Below the pieces are notes generated by a model. That model was given only the letters and a program-made list of their open reading frames with translations. It was not told where the DNA came from and did no database searches. 11,402 nucleotides of DNA. Origin: Pseudomonadota bacterium (GTDB lineage Bacteria; Pseudomonadota; Alphaproteobacteria; Rhizobiales; Rhizobiaceae). The translations under genes were made by a program, and so were the position numbers. Below, piece by piece: positions 5,258 to 11,402 of the stretch (position 1 is the first letter of the stretch; each line of letters begins with the position of its first letter). The stretch covers positions 1 through 11,402 of the forward strand of contig JAEWHN010000072.1 in the NCBI GenBank assembly GCA_023387775.1. The letters are read 5' to 3'.

Positions 5258-8200
5258 ATGCTGGCCCGACTTTTTGTATTTGTGGGCGGATTGATCGTGC
5301 TGGCGCTGACGGCAGCGCTCGTGGCTCCGTATTTTGTCGACTGGACCTCCTACCGCGCCGATTTCGAGCGCGAGGCGAGCGTGATTCTCGGGCGCCGGGT
5401 GACGGTGGAAGGGGCCGCCACTGCGCGCCTGCTGCCGTTTCCGTCGGTAACCTTCTCGGATGTCGCGGTGGGCGGCTCTGCCGACGGCGAGCCCGCGATG
5501 ACGGTCGAAAAATTCTCGATGGATGCCGAGCTGGCGCCATTCATGCGCGGCGAATTGCTGATCTTCGACATGCGGCTGGTGCGCCCGAGGGCGACCATCG
5601 ACATCGCGGCCGAGGGAACGGTCGACTGGGCGATGCGGCCGTCCTCGCCCTTCGATCCACGGAGGATCGCGCTGGAGAAGCTGACCGTGACGGACGGAGA
5701 GGTCGTGATCCGCCACGCCGCCGGCGGGCGCGAGCATCGCCTGGCCGAGATCAATGCCGAGGTTTCGGCGAAATCGCTCGCCGGCCCGTGGCGGGCCAAC
5801 GGCACCGCGCTGGTGGACGGCATGCGGACCGCAATTTCCGCTTCTACCGGCACGTATGACGAGGAAAACGGGCAACTGCGCGTCAAGGTGAGGGCCGAGC
5901 CCGAGCACTATCCGGTCGCCATCGAGGCCGACGGCAATGCCCGGATCGAAAACGGTGCTGCGCTCTATTCGGGCCAGTTCAAGATCCTCGGCGAGGAGCG
6001 CGCGGCGGAAAAACTGCGCGGCGGCGACGGCGAAATGGTCAAGGCGGCAGGGCTGAAAGCCGAGCCGGGCTTCCGGCTGAACGGCCAGTTCTCGCTCGAC
6101 CACCGCAAGCTTGGAATCGACACTTTCCGCTTCGAGACCGGGCCGCTGGACAACCCCTATACGGCCGACGGCACGGCTTTCATCGATCTCGGCACCGCCC
6201 CGCGCTTTTCCATCGAGGCCAAGGGCGCTCAGGTGCGCTTCGACGAAGCGGTCGCAGGCGACGAGACCGACGCGGGGCTGACGCTGGCGGAGCGCATCGC
6301 CGCGCTGGAAAAGGCGCTTTCCAACCTGCCCAAGCCTGGCATGCCGGGCAGCATCGACGTCAACCTGCCGGCGATCGTGGCCGGCGACACGACGGTGCGG
6401 GACGTGCGCCTGTCGGCCGAGCCCGCCGAGGGCGGCTGGGCGGTAAAGTCGCTGGCTGCGACATTGCCGGGCCGCACCACGCTGGAGGCCGATGGCCTGC
6501 TGCGCACCGAGGGCGATTTCGGCTTCAAGGGTTCGCTGCTGCTTGCGGTGGGCCAGCCTTCCGGCTTTGCCGCCTGGGTGGCCTCTGACGTCGATGAGGC
6601 GATCCGCCGCCTGCCTGCCGCCGGCTTCAAGGCCAAGGTGGACATGACCGAGCAACGCCAGGTTTTCGACGACCTCGAACTGATGCTCGGCAAGGCGAAG
6701 TTTTCCGGCCGTATCGACAGCCGGCAGCCGGCCGAGATACGCCCATCGGTGGCGATCAGGCTCGACGGCGAGGCGCTGGACGTTGACGGGCTTTCGGCCT
6801 TCGCCTCGCTCTTCGTCAGCGACAAGGGCGCCAACCGCTTCGCCGACCGCGACCTCGACTTCGACATCAAGGCCGGGCCGGTTTCGGCAGGCGGGCTGAC
6901 CGCCGACAGGATAGACACGGCGCTGAGGTTGCGCAGCGGCCTGCTGGAGATCGACCGGCTGTCGATCGACGGGCTGGCCGGTGCTTCGCTGAGCGCGACT
7001 GGCCGGATCAAGGACTTTCCGCAAAGCCCGACCGGCAATCTGGACGCCTCAATCGTTTCGGTAGACCTTGCGCCGTTGATCGGGCTGGCGGCGCAGCACT
7101 ATCCGGAAAACTTGCTGCTTGCGGGATTGGCCTCTCGCGCGGCGGCGCATCATGGCCTGTTCGAGGATGCGCGCATTGACGTGGTGGCCAATGCTGCGGC
7201 CAATGGCGATGGCGACACCGGGCTGACGCTGAGCGTGCAGGGCAGTGCCGGCGACTCGGCGATCTCGGCCTCCCTTTCGGCCAACGGGCGGCCCGACGAA
7301 CTCGACCGCGCGCCGCTTGACCTGTCGTTGTCGGCGCATAATGACGACGCGACCGCTTTGATGGCGCTTGCCGGCCTGCCGACGCTGCCGCTCGGCCTGA
7401 CGGGCCCCGGCGAGTTTTCCCTCTCTGCCAAGGGCGCGGTCGCGGGCGGGCTGGACACGTCTTTCCGCTTCGGCGGCGACGGCTTTTCCGCCTCGTTCGA
7501 GGGCATGACGGGCTATGTCGAGGGGCAGGCGCGCGCGAAAGGCGACATGAAGCTGGATGCGCAGGACATCGAGCCGTGGATGATGACGGTCGGCTTTGGC
7601 CTGCCTGGGATGGTCTTGGGCACGCCGCTGACGCTCTCCGCCGAGGCCGACTACGAAAGCGGCTTGCTGGTGCTCGACAAGATCGAAGGCGCCGTAAATG
7701 AGGGCGCGATTTCGGGCGCCGTCAATGTCCAGGCGAAGAACGACGTGCCGCAGCTGACCGGCGCGCTGGCGCTGGACGAGCTGAACCTCGATCCGGCCAT
7801 TGCGATGGTGCTGGGCCACCAGGCGGTTGCGCCCACCGGCAAGGACTGGTCGGAGGTTGCCTTCCAGCCGAGGCCGCTGGCGCCCTTTGCAGCCAATCTC
7901 GACCTGACGGTCGCCACGATCACCGCAGCCGGAACGAACACCGCCTATGATGCCCACCTGGCGCTGAAGCTGGACGAGGAGGGGCTGCGGCTTTCCGATG
8001 TGGAGGCAAAGCTCTTCGAGGGCCGGCTCAAGGGTCTGTTCGAGATCAAGAACAACGGCGGCACAGGCCTGATATCCGGCCAGCTCAAGCTGGACGACGC
8101 CGATCTCGCGGCGGCGCTGCCCGAAACCGGGCTGGCCGGCCGCGCCGATATCGCCGCCGCTCTGTCGGCGAGCGGCAAGTCGGTAAACGGTCTGGTGGCC

Positions 8201-9181
8201 GCGCTTTCCGGCTCGGGCACGGCCTCGCTGAAAGGGCTCGTGGTTCCGGGGGTTAACCCCGAAGCATTGCCGACCCTGATCGAAAAGGCAGACGCAATCG
8301 GCCGTGACGTCAACGCGGCGCGCACGGCGGCTTTCGCGCCGGAGATCGTCGCTTCCGGGAGCCTGGCGGCCGGTGATGCCGACATTGCGTTCAGCGTGGC
8401 CGCGGGCGTGCTGCGCGCGCCGCCCTTCAGCTTCGAAACGCCGAAGGCGAGGCTTTCGAGCGACCTGCGCGCCGACCTTAATGCCGGCACGGTGGCGGCC
8501 GACGGCACGATTGCCTACGCGCCGGGCGATGAGGCGCTGGTGGGCTCGGAACCCAGCCTTCGCTTCAGCCTTTCGGGCCCGCTTGCCGCACCGAGGCGGA
8601 CGCTGGACAGCGACCCGCTGGGTCAGTTCCTGACGCAGCGCGCGCTTGAGCGCGAGCAGGCAAGGGTTGAGGCCATGCAGGCCGAGGTGCTGGAAAAGCA
8701 GCGGCTGCGTCGCGAGGCGCGCTACTACACCGCGCTGCAGCAGGAACGCGAACGCGCTGCCGAGGAAAAGCGCCGGCGCGAGGCGGAGGAGGCGCGGCTG
8801 AAGGCGGAGGCCGAGGCCAGGGCACGCGCTGCAGCCGAAGCCCAGGCAAAGGCGGAAGCCGAAGCAAAAGCAAAGGCAGAGGCCGAGGCGAGAGCCGCCG
8901 AGCAGGCGGCAGCGCAGAAGGCCGAAGCGGAAGCCAAGGCGCGGGTCGAAGCCGAAGCTGCGGCCAAGGCGAAGGCAGAAGCGGAGAAGAAGGCGAAGGC
9001 CGAAGCCGCGGCCAGGGGCAGGGCGGAGGCTGAAAGGAAGTTGGACCAGGCGCCGGATATTGAGCGAGAGCCCCTGCCGCCACCGCCAAGGCCAAACCAG
9101 CTAGCGCCCGGTGGAGCGAACACCTTCGATCCCGAATCGATAGAAGAGCTGCTGCGTAACCTGGAGGACGGTGGCGGCTGA
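5258..9181 (+). CDS. AsmA-family inner-membrane protein with TolA-like coiled-coil tail
   Basis: The protein has 1307 residues. Residues 1-25 form one membrane helix after a short MLAR start, so the bulk faces the periplasm. The next part (FVDWTSYRADFEREASVILG, then RRVTVEG, LLPFPSVTFSDV) is the hallmark N-terminus of AsmA proteins. A long beta-rich body follows, with the AsmA C-terminal region at roughly 895-1110 (LKGLFEIKNNGG, SGSGTASLKGLVVPGVNPEA). AsmA-like proteins are thought to form hydrophobic-groove bridges that carry phospholipid between inner and outer membranes; the role here is inferred. Residues about 1130-1261 are an Ala/Glu/Lys/Arg coiled coil (KAEAEAKAKAEAEARAAEQ and similar), recalling TolA domain II. 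A Pro-rich piece (EPLPPPPRPNQL) and a short acidic end follow. GGAG sits 5 bases before ATG 5258. Large minus-strand frames inside are codon-bias shadows. Confidence 0.93.
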   Translation: MLARLFVFVGGLIVLALTAALVAPYFVDWTSYRADFEREASVILGRRVTVEGAATARLLPFPSVTFSDVAVGGSADGEPAMTVEKFSMDAELAPFMRGELLIFDMRLVRPRATIDIAAEGTVDWAMRPSSPFDPRRIALEKLTVTDGEVVIRHAAGGREHRLAEINAEVSAKSLAGPWRANGTALVDGMRTAISASTGTYDEENGQLRVKVRAEPEHYPVAIEADGNARIENGAALYSGQFKILGEERAAEKLRGGDGEMVKAAGLKAEPGFRLNGQFSLDHRKLGIDTFRFETGPLDNPYTADGTAFIDLGTAPRFSIEAKGAQVRFDEAVAGDETDAGLTLAERIAALEKALSNLPKPGMPGSIDVNLPAIVAGDTTVRDVRLSAEPAEGGWAVKSLAATLPGRTTLEADGLLRTEGDFGFKGSLLLAVGQPSGFAAWVASDVDEAIRRLPAAGFKAKVDMTEQRQVFDDLELMLGKAKFSGRIDSRQPAEIRPSVAIRLDGEALDVDGLSAFASLFVSDKGANRFADRDLDFDIKAGPVSAGGLTADRIDTALRLRSGLLEIDRLSIDGLAGASLSATGRIKDFPQSPTGNLDASIVSVDLAPLIGLAAQHYPENLLLAGLASRAAAHHGLFEDARIDVVANAAANGDGDTGLTLSVQGSAGDSAISASLSANGRPDELDRAPLDLSLSAHNDDATALMALAGLPTLPLGLTGPGEFSLSAKGAVAGGLDTSFRFGGDGFSASFEGMTGYVEGQARAKGDMKLDAQDIEPWMMTVGFGLPGMVLGTPLTLSAEADYESGLLVLDKIEGAVNEGAISGAVNVQAKNDVPQLTGALALDELNLDPAIAMVLGHQAVAPTGKDWSEVAFQPRPLAPFAANLDLTVATITAAGTNTAYDAHLALKLDEEGLRLSDVEAKLFEGRLKGLFEIKNNGGTGLISGQLKLDDADLAAALPETGLAGRADIAAALSASGKSVNGLVAALSGSGTASLKGLVVPGVNPEALPTLIEKADAIGRDVNAARTAAFAPEIVASGSLAAGDADIAFSVAAGVLRAPPFSFETPKARLSSDLRADLNAGTVAADGTIAYAPGDEALVGSEPSLRFSLSGPLAAPRRTLDSDPLGQFLTQRALEREQARVEAMQAEVLEKQRLRREARYYTALQQERERAAEEKRRREAEEARLKAEAEARARAAAEAQAKAEAEAKAKAEAEARAAEQAAAQKAEAEAKARVEAEAAAKAKAEAEKKAKAEAAARGRAEAERKLDQAPDIEREPLPPPPRPNQLAPGGANTFDPESIEELLRNLEDGGG
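8644..9046 (+). repeat. Ala/Glu/Lys-coding degenerate repeat region of the asmA-like gene
   Basis: DNA encoding the coiled-coil tail is a degenerate tandem array of GCN-GAR and AAR-GCN codons (blocks such as GCC GAA GCN AAG). It is nearly all purine-rich on the plus strand. Such stretches expand or contract by slippage and unequal recombination, so length may vary between strains. The reading frame is intact throughout. Confidence 0.6.
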
Positions 9182-9280
9182 GAGCGCCACGGCGGCCGTA
9201 TCGAGTAAAACTGCTTGGTGCTGTCGGGTTTCTGTCGGTTCGTGCGTCTAGAGGGAAAGCGACAAACCGTGGAGACGAGA

Positions 9281-9763
9281 ATGACCGCCGCAGCCGAAAC
9301 CACCCCGACCCCCGACCGCGAACTGGTGCTGACCCGCATCATCGATGCTCCGCGCGAGAAGGTTTTCCGTGCCTGGACCGACGCCGAACTGCTCAAGCAA
9401 TGGTTCGCGCCGCTGCCCTGGACCACGCCATCGGCCGAACTCGACGTGCGGCCCGGCGGCTCCAGCCTGATCGTGATGCGAGATCCCGACGGCAACGACT
9501 ATCCCAACCGCGGCGTCTATCTGGAGGTGTTGGAAAACGAGAGGCTCGTGTTCACCGACGCCTATACGGAGGCGTGGCAGCCGTCGCCAAAGCCGTTCTT
9601 TACCGGGGTGCTGACCTTTGAGGATGTGGGCGGCAAGACGAGATACACCGCCCGCGCGCGCCACTGGACCGTGGAGGACCGCGACGCGCACGAGAAGATG
9701 GGTTTTCATGAGGGCTGGGGCCGCTGCACCGACCAGCTGGCAGCGCTGGTGGCGAAGCTTTAG
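9281..9763 (+). CDS. SRPBCC/AHSA1-family protein
   Basis: The ORF encodes 160 residues, a typical single START-like (SRPBCC) domain of the AHSA1 group. Signature stretches are RIIDAPREKVFRAWTD (19-34) with LLKQWFAP, the middle VYLEVLENERLVFTDAY, and the C-terminal helix HEKMGFHEGWGRCTDQLAAL that closes the hydrophobic cavity. These proteins bind small hydrophobic ligands or act as stress-linked accessory factors; most bacterial members have no assigned ligand. The bacterial group is named for similarity to the Hsp90 co-chaperone Aha1, but an Hsp90 role should not be assumed. The start at 9281 has GGAG 7 bases upstream; a TTG in frame at 9215 has no ribosome-binding site. The gene follows the AsmA gene by 99 bases and could be its transcriptional neighbour, but a functional link is not evident. 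Confidence 0.88.
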   Translation: MTAAAETTPTPDRELVLTRIIDAPREKVFRAWTDAELLKQWFAPLPWTTPSAELDVRPGGSSLIVMRDPDGNDYPNRGVYLEVLENERLVFTDAYTEAWQPSPKPFFTGVLTFEDVGGKTRYTARARHWTVEDRDAHEKMGFHEGWGRCTDQLAALVAKL

Positions 9764-9807
9764 AGAGGCGCCGCGCACTTTCCTTAAGCAGATCCGGCTC
9801 TGCTGAA

Positions 9808-9830
9808 CTCGCCGGCCTCTTGCCGGCGGG
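9808..9830. terminator. GC-rich stem-loop between convergent genes
   Basis: CTCGCCGGC (9808-9816) and GCCGGCGGG (9822-9830) pair over 9 bp (one G-T pair) around the loop CTCTT. It lies in the 71-base gap between the convergent SRPBCC gene and the RHH-ABM gene, the right place for a two-way terminator. There is no T-tract on either side. Confidence 0.5.
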
Positions 9831-9834
9831 GTGG

Positions 9835-10389
9835 CTAGTCCCCGCCGCCTAGGCCGACGAGTGCAACCGGCGCGGTGACGGTGCGGCTGTCGAAACCGGC
9901 GATCAGGGGGCGCGCCTTCTCGATCGCCGCCTGCACCTGGGGCAGGGCAAGTGACGCCTTGTGGCTGGCCTCATCGACCCAGACTTCGGTGATCCAGATG
10001 GCGGCGTCGTGGGCGGGGTCGGTCGCGACGACATAACTGAGACAGCCTGGCAGGCGCGGCGGGCCTGCCTGCATGATGGCGACCAGTTCGTCGCGCTTGC
10101 CGGGCTGCGCGATCATCCTGCCGATAAGCCCGTACATTGTCCGCGCTTGCGCAGGCGTGCCGGGCACGCCGGCACTGTTGCGCTTGGCCCAGTCCAGAAC
10201 ATGGAGCCGCAGCGCGGAAGAGAGATTGGCCTCGCGCGGACGCGTTTCGTCGATTTCCGCGACGAGGGCCGCCAGCGGCACATTGCGTTCGGCGGCGATG
10301 GTAGACAGGTCGTCGAAGAAGGGTTGTTCGAGCGAATAGCTGGTGCGGTGGCCGCGGATCGTCACCGAGTGCTTGCGCACCAGGCTCAC
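9835..10389 (-). CDS. Ribbon-helix-helix (RHH_4) domain fused to antibiotic-biosynthesis-monooxygenase (ABM) domain
   Basis: The ORF encodes 184 residues and starts with GTG at 10389. Its GTGA overlaps the stop of the DUF4169 gene by 4 bases, which points to translational coupling; no good ribosome-binding site is present. Residues 6-72 form an RHH_4-type domain: KHSVTIRGHRTSYSLE, the helix FFDDLSTIAAERNV, and NLSSALRLHVLDW. Such proteins are expected to bind DNA as dimers through the beta strand. After a linker (GVPGTPAQART), Met85 opens MYGLIGRMIAQPGKRDELVA. The remaining 100 residues match a complete ABM (quinol-monooxygenase-like, ferredoxin-fold) domain with PGCLSYVVA and IWITEVWVDEASHKASL. 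Separate RHH_4 and ABM proteins are usual, so the fusion is notable. ATG 10137 could also serve as an internal start for a free ABM protein, but no Shine-Dalgarno sequence precedes it. Confidence 0.85.
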   Translation of the reverse strand: MSLVRKHSVTIRGHRTSYSLEQPFFDDLSTIAAERNVPLAALVAEIDETRPREANLSSALRLHVLDWAKRNSAGVPGTPAQARTMYGLIGRMIAQPGKRDELVAIMQAGPPRLPGCLSYVVATDPAHDAAIWITEVWVDEASHKASLALPQVQAAIEKARPLIAGFDSRTVTAPVALVGLGGGD

Positions 10390-10601
10390 CGGTCGTCGTC
10401 CGAGGTGGGAGAGGGGGCTTCGGCGCCGCGCTCGCGCCGGTGGCCGTCGAGAAATCGCTCAGCCGTGTCGGCGGCCAGCCGGTCGCGGGTCTTCTCGGCC
10501 TTGGTGCGGCCGCGCAGGATGCGGTTCTGCTCGGCGGCACGTTCCTTTTCGGCACGCGCCTTGTTCTTCCGGGCTCGGCGAAGATTGACGATTTCCGCCA
10601 A
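10386..10601 (-). CDS. DUF4169-family small basic protein
   Basis: The ORF encodes 71 residues beginning MAEIVNLRRARKNKARAEKE, the characteristic start of DUF4169 proteins. It continues with an AEQNRILRGRTKAEKTRDRL helix and LDGHRRE, and ends in an acidic, Ser/Pro-rich tail. It is highly basic and probably a single long helix; function is unknown. The initiation codon is TTG (10601-10599), supported by a perfect AGGAGG 8 bases upstream and by family alignment from memory; no in-frame ATG gives the right N-terminus. The ribosome-binding site overlaps the TAG stop of sspB, and the gene's own stop overlaps the GTG of the RHH-ABM gene, so all three are one operon. As I recall, sspB, DUF4169 and an RHH_4 gene occur together in many alphaproteobacteria, which would hint at a shared job. 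Confidence 0.85.
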   Translation of the reverse strand: MAEIVNLRRARKNKARAEKERAAEQNRILRGRTKAEKTRDRLAADTAERFLDGHRRERGAEAPSPTSDDDR

Positions 10602-10609
10602 TTGCCGGG

Positions 10610-10615
10610 CCTCCT
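10610..10615 (-). promoter_or_regulatory. Shine-Dalgarno deciding the TTG start of the DUF4169 gene
   Basis: AGGAGG on the minus strand lies 8 bases before TTG 10601-10599 and overlaps the sspB stop codon TAG (10614-10616). A ribosome ending sspB would stop right on this site, favouring re-initiation. Confidence 0.7.
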
Positions 10616-11150
10616 ATTTCTTGCGGAAGGCGTCCAGCGAAACGACGTCCGCGCCCTTGGCCGGGGCTTCGCTTTCGGCTTCGGAGGATTTTGCCGCCTT
10701 CTTGCCGCTCTCGGCCTTGGCCGGAGCGCTCTTCTGCCGCTTGGCAGGTACTTGGGGCTCGGGCTCTTCCTCGATGGAATCGATGAGGCCCTCGATCTTG
10801 ACGTCGAATTCCAGTTCGAAGTTTACGGAAGGATCGTAGAAGCCGCGCACGGCGGAGAAGGGGATTTCGAGCTTCTCGGGAATGTCGGAGAAGGACAGCC
10901 CGATCTCAAAGCCGGTTTCGCTGACCTTGAGGTCCCAATACTGGAACTGGATGACGATGGTCATTTGCTCGGGGTAGCGTTCGCGCAGCCGGCTGGAGAT
11001 GCGAACGCCCGGCGCGCCGGTAAGAAAGGTGATGAAGAAGTGGTGGTTGCCGGGCAGGCCGGTGCGGGCCACCTCTCCGAGCACCTTGCGCATGACGCCC
11101 CGCAGCGCTTCCTGGGCAAGAATATCGTAGCGAATCTGGTCTTCGGGCAT
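10614..11150 (-). CDS. sspB: SspB-family ClpXP protease adaptor
   Basis: The protein has 178 residues from ATG 11150. Residues 1-118 are the SspB fold: DQIRYDILAQEALRGVMRKV, GLPGNHHFFITFLTGAPGVR, YPEQMTIVIQFQYWDLKV, GLSFSDIPEKLEIPFSAVRG and YDPSVNFELEF. A flexible Ala/Lys/Glu/Pro linker (about 128-167) leads to the C-terminal VVSLDAFRKK, which matches the ClpX-binding tail of alphaproteobacterial SspB. The protein should tether ssrA-tagged peptides from stalled ribosomes to the cytoplasmic ClpXP protease. The frame is open to a GTG at 11243 and has an ATG at 11219, but homologous proteins begin just before the IRYD motif, so 11150 is preferred; GGAAG about 11 bases upstream is a weak ribosome-binding site. 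It is the first gene of the leftward cassette with DUF4169 and RHH-ABM. Confidence 0.92.
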   Translation of the reverse strand: MPEDQIRYDILAQEALRGVMRKVLGEVARTGLPGNHHFFITFLTGAPGVRISSRLRERYPEQMTIVIQFQYWDLKVSETGFEIGLSFSDIPEKLEIPFSAVRGFYDPSVNFELEFDVKIEGLIDSIEEEPEPQVPAKRQKSAPAKAESGKKAAKSSEAESEAPAKGADVVSLDAFRKK

Positions 11151-11270
11151 ATGCGGGCGTGCTTCCGGTGAATCGAGTTGGCTAGCTGTACTCAAGCTCG
11201 GCCCTATCGTAAACCGCATATAGCGCACGAGCGCAACAGGCACAGGGCCGGTCGCGGTCTGGAAAAGTTA

Positions 11271-11337
11271 CCGCCAGGTTAGCAACCGGCCGGCGGAATT
11301 CCTTGGGTCCGAACGGGTGAGCTGCGCCCTGATCCAA
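11271..11337. repeat. Two adjacent nested hairpins near the right edge
   Basis: The first hairpin has outer arms CCGCC (11271-11275) and GGCGG (11292-11296) and inner arms GGTT (11277-11280) and AACC (11284-11287). The second has outer arms TTGGGTC (11303-11309) and GATCCAA (11331-11337) with one G-T pair, and inner arms GGGTG (11315-11319) and CGCCC (11325-11329) around the loop AGCTG. They lie upstream of sspB. They could be a leader for a gene to the right, a promoter-region structure or part of a small RNA. No gene can be supported in 11244-11402. Confidence 0.4.
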
Positions 11338-11402
11338 CGGGAGAAGAAAGCGGCGTAACTTCGAGGGAGAAGTGGAGGTTTCTGTTGCCAGGTACCTCCG
11401 AA

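Noticed and set aside
5210..7024. Minus-strand open frame of 604 codons across the AsmA gene
   Set aside because: It is a shadow of plus-strand codon bias in GC-rich DNA. Its translation is rich in Arg/His/Gln/Gly without domains, while the plus frame is a clear AsmA protein.
7049..7957. Minus-strand open frame of 302 codons within the AsmA gene
   Set aside because: Same reason: basic, low-complexity translation opposite a well-supported coding frame.
8249..8260. 12-base palindrome GGGGTTAACCCC inside the AsmA gene
   Set aside because: It lies in well-conserved coding sequence (VVPGVNPEA) and is explained by codon choice. No regulatory context is seen.
9229..9250. Near direct repeat TGTCGGGTTTC / TGTCGGTTCG before the SRPBCC gene
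   Set aside because: It is short and imperfect, with no further copies seen and no clear promoter placement.
11366..11402. Possible gene start at the right edge (GTG or TTG after purine-rich sequence)
   Set aside because: Only a few codons are visible, too few to judge a frame or a family.

Overview
The window is GC-rich chromosomal DNA of an alphaproteobacterium. Its gene content and protein style (an SspB-alpha with a VVSLDAFRKK tail, DUF4169, an RHH_4-type ribbon-helix-helix protein and a large AsmA protein) point to the Rhizobiales, most likely a Mesorhizobium/Aminobacter-like member of the Phyllobacteriaceae. This placement comes from recognising protein families, not from a database search. 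I see no transposase, integrase, phage gene, CRISPR array, tRNA or rRNA. It reads as core-type genome, and no stretch longer than 300 bases lacks a gene.

Left part (1-2206). Two small genes run leftwards: a DUF2780/DUF937-like protein cut by the window edge, and a secreted 97-residue protein with two cysteines. Diverging from them is a dienelactone hydrolase-family protein with an internal Tat-like signal. A 67-residue uncharacterised gene of lower GC content follows on the minus strand, convergent with the hydrolase. The 282-base spacer to its right is unusually dense in inverted repeats.

Middle (2489-5118). A hot-dog acyl-CoA thioesterase and a D-lactate dehydrogenase/GlcD-type FAD oxidase diverge from an 87-base spacer. 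A strongly basic 178-residue protein of unknown function lies downstream of the oxidase. The spacer before it holds a perfect hairpin and an operator-like dyad.

Right part (5258-11402). A 1307-residue AsmA-family inner-membrane protein carries a long TolA-like Ala/Glu/Lys coiled-coil tail and is followed by an AHSA1/SRPBCC protein. A minus-strand cassette converges on these two and is read sspB, then DUF4169, then an RHH_4-ABM fusion. Its genes overlap or nearly touch, so they are probably co-transcribed and translationally coupled. The last 159 bases contain no supported gene but hold two adjacent nested hairpins.

No clearly new multi-gene system is visible. The best leads are the in-frame fusion of a ribbon-helix-helix DNA-binding domain to an antibiotic-biosynthesis-monooxygenase domain at the end of the ClpXP-adaptor cassette, the palindrome-dense spacer beside the 67-residue gene, and the structured right edge.
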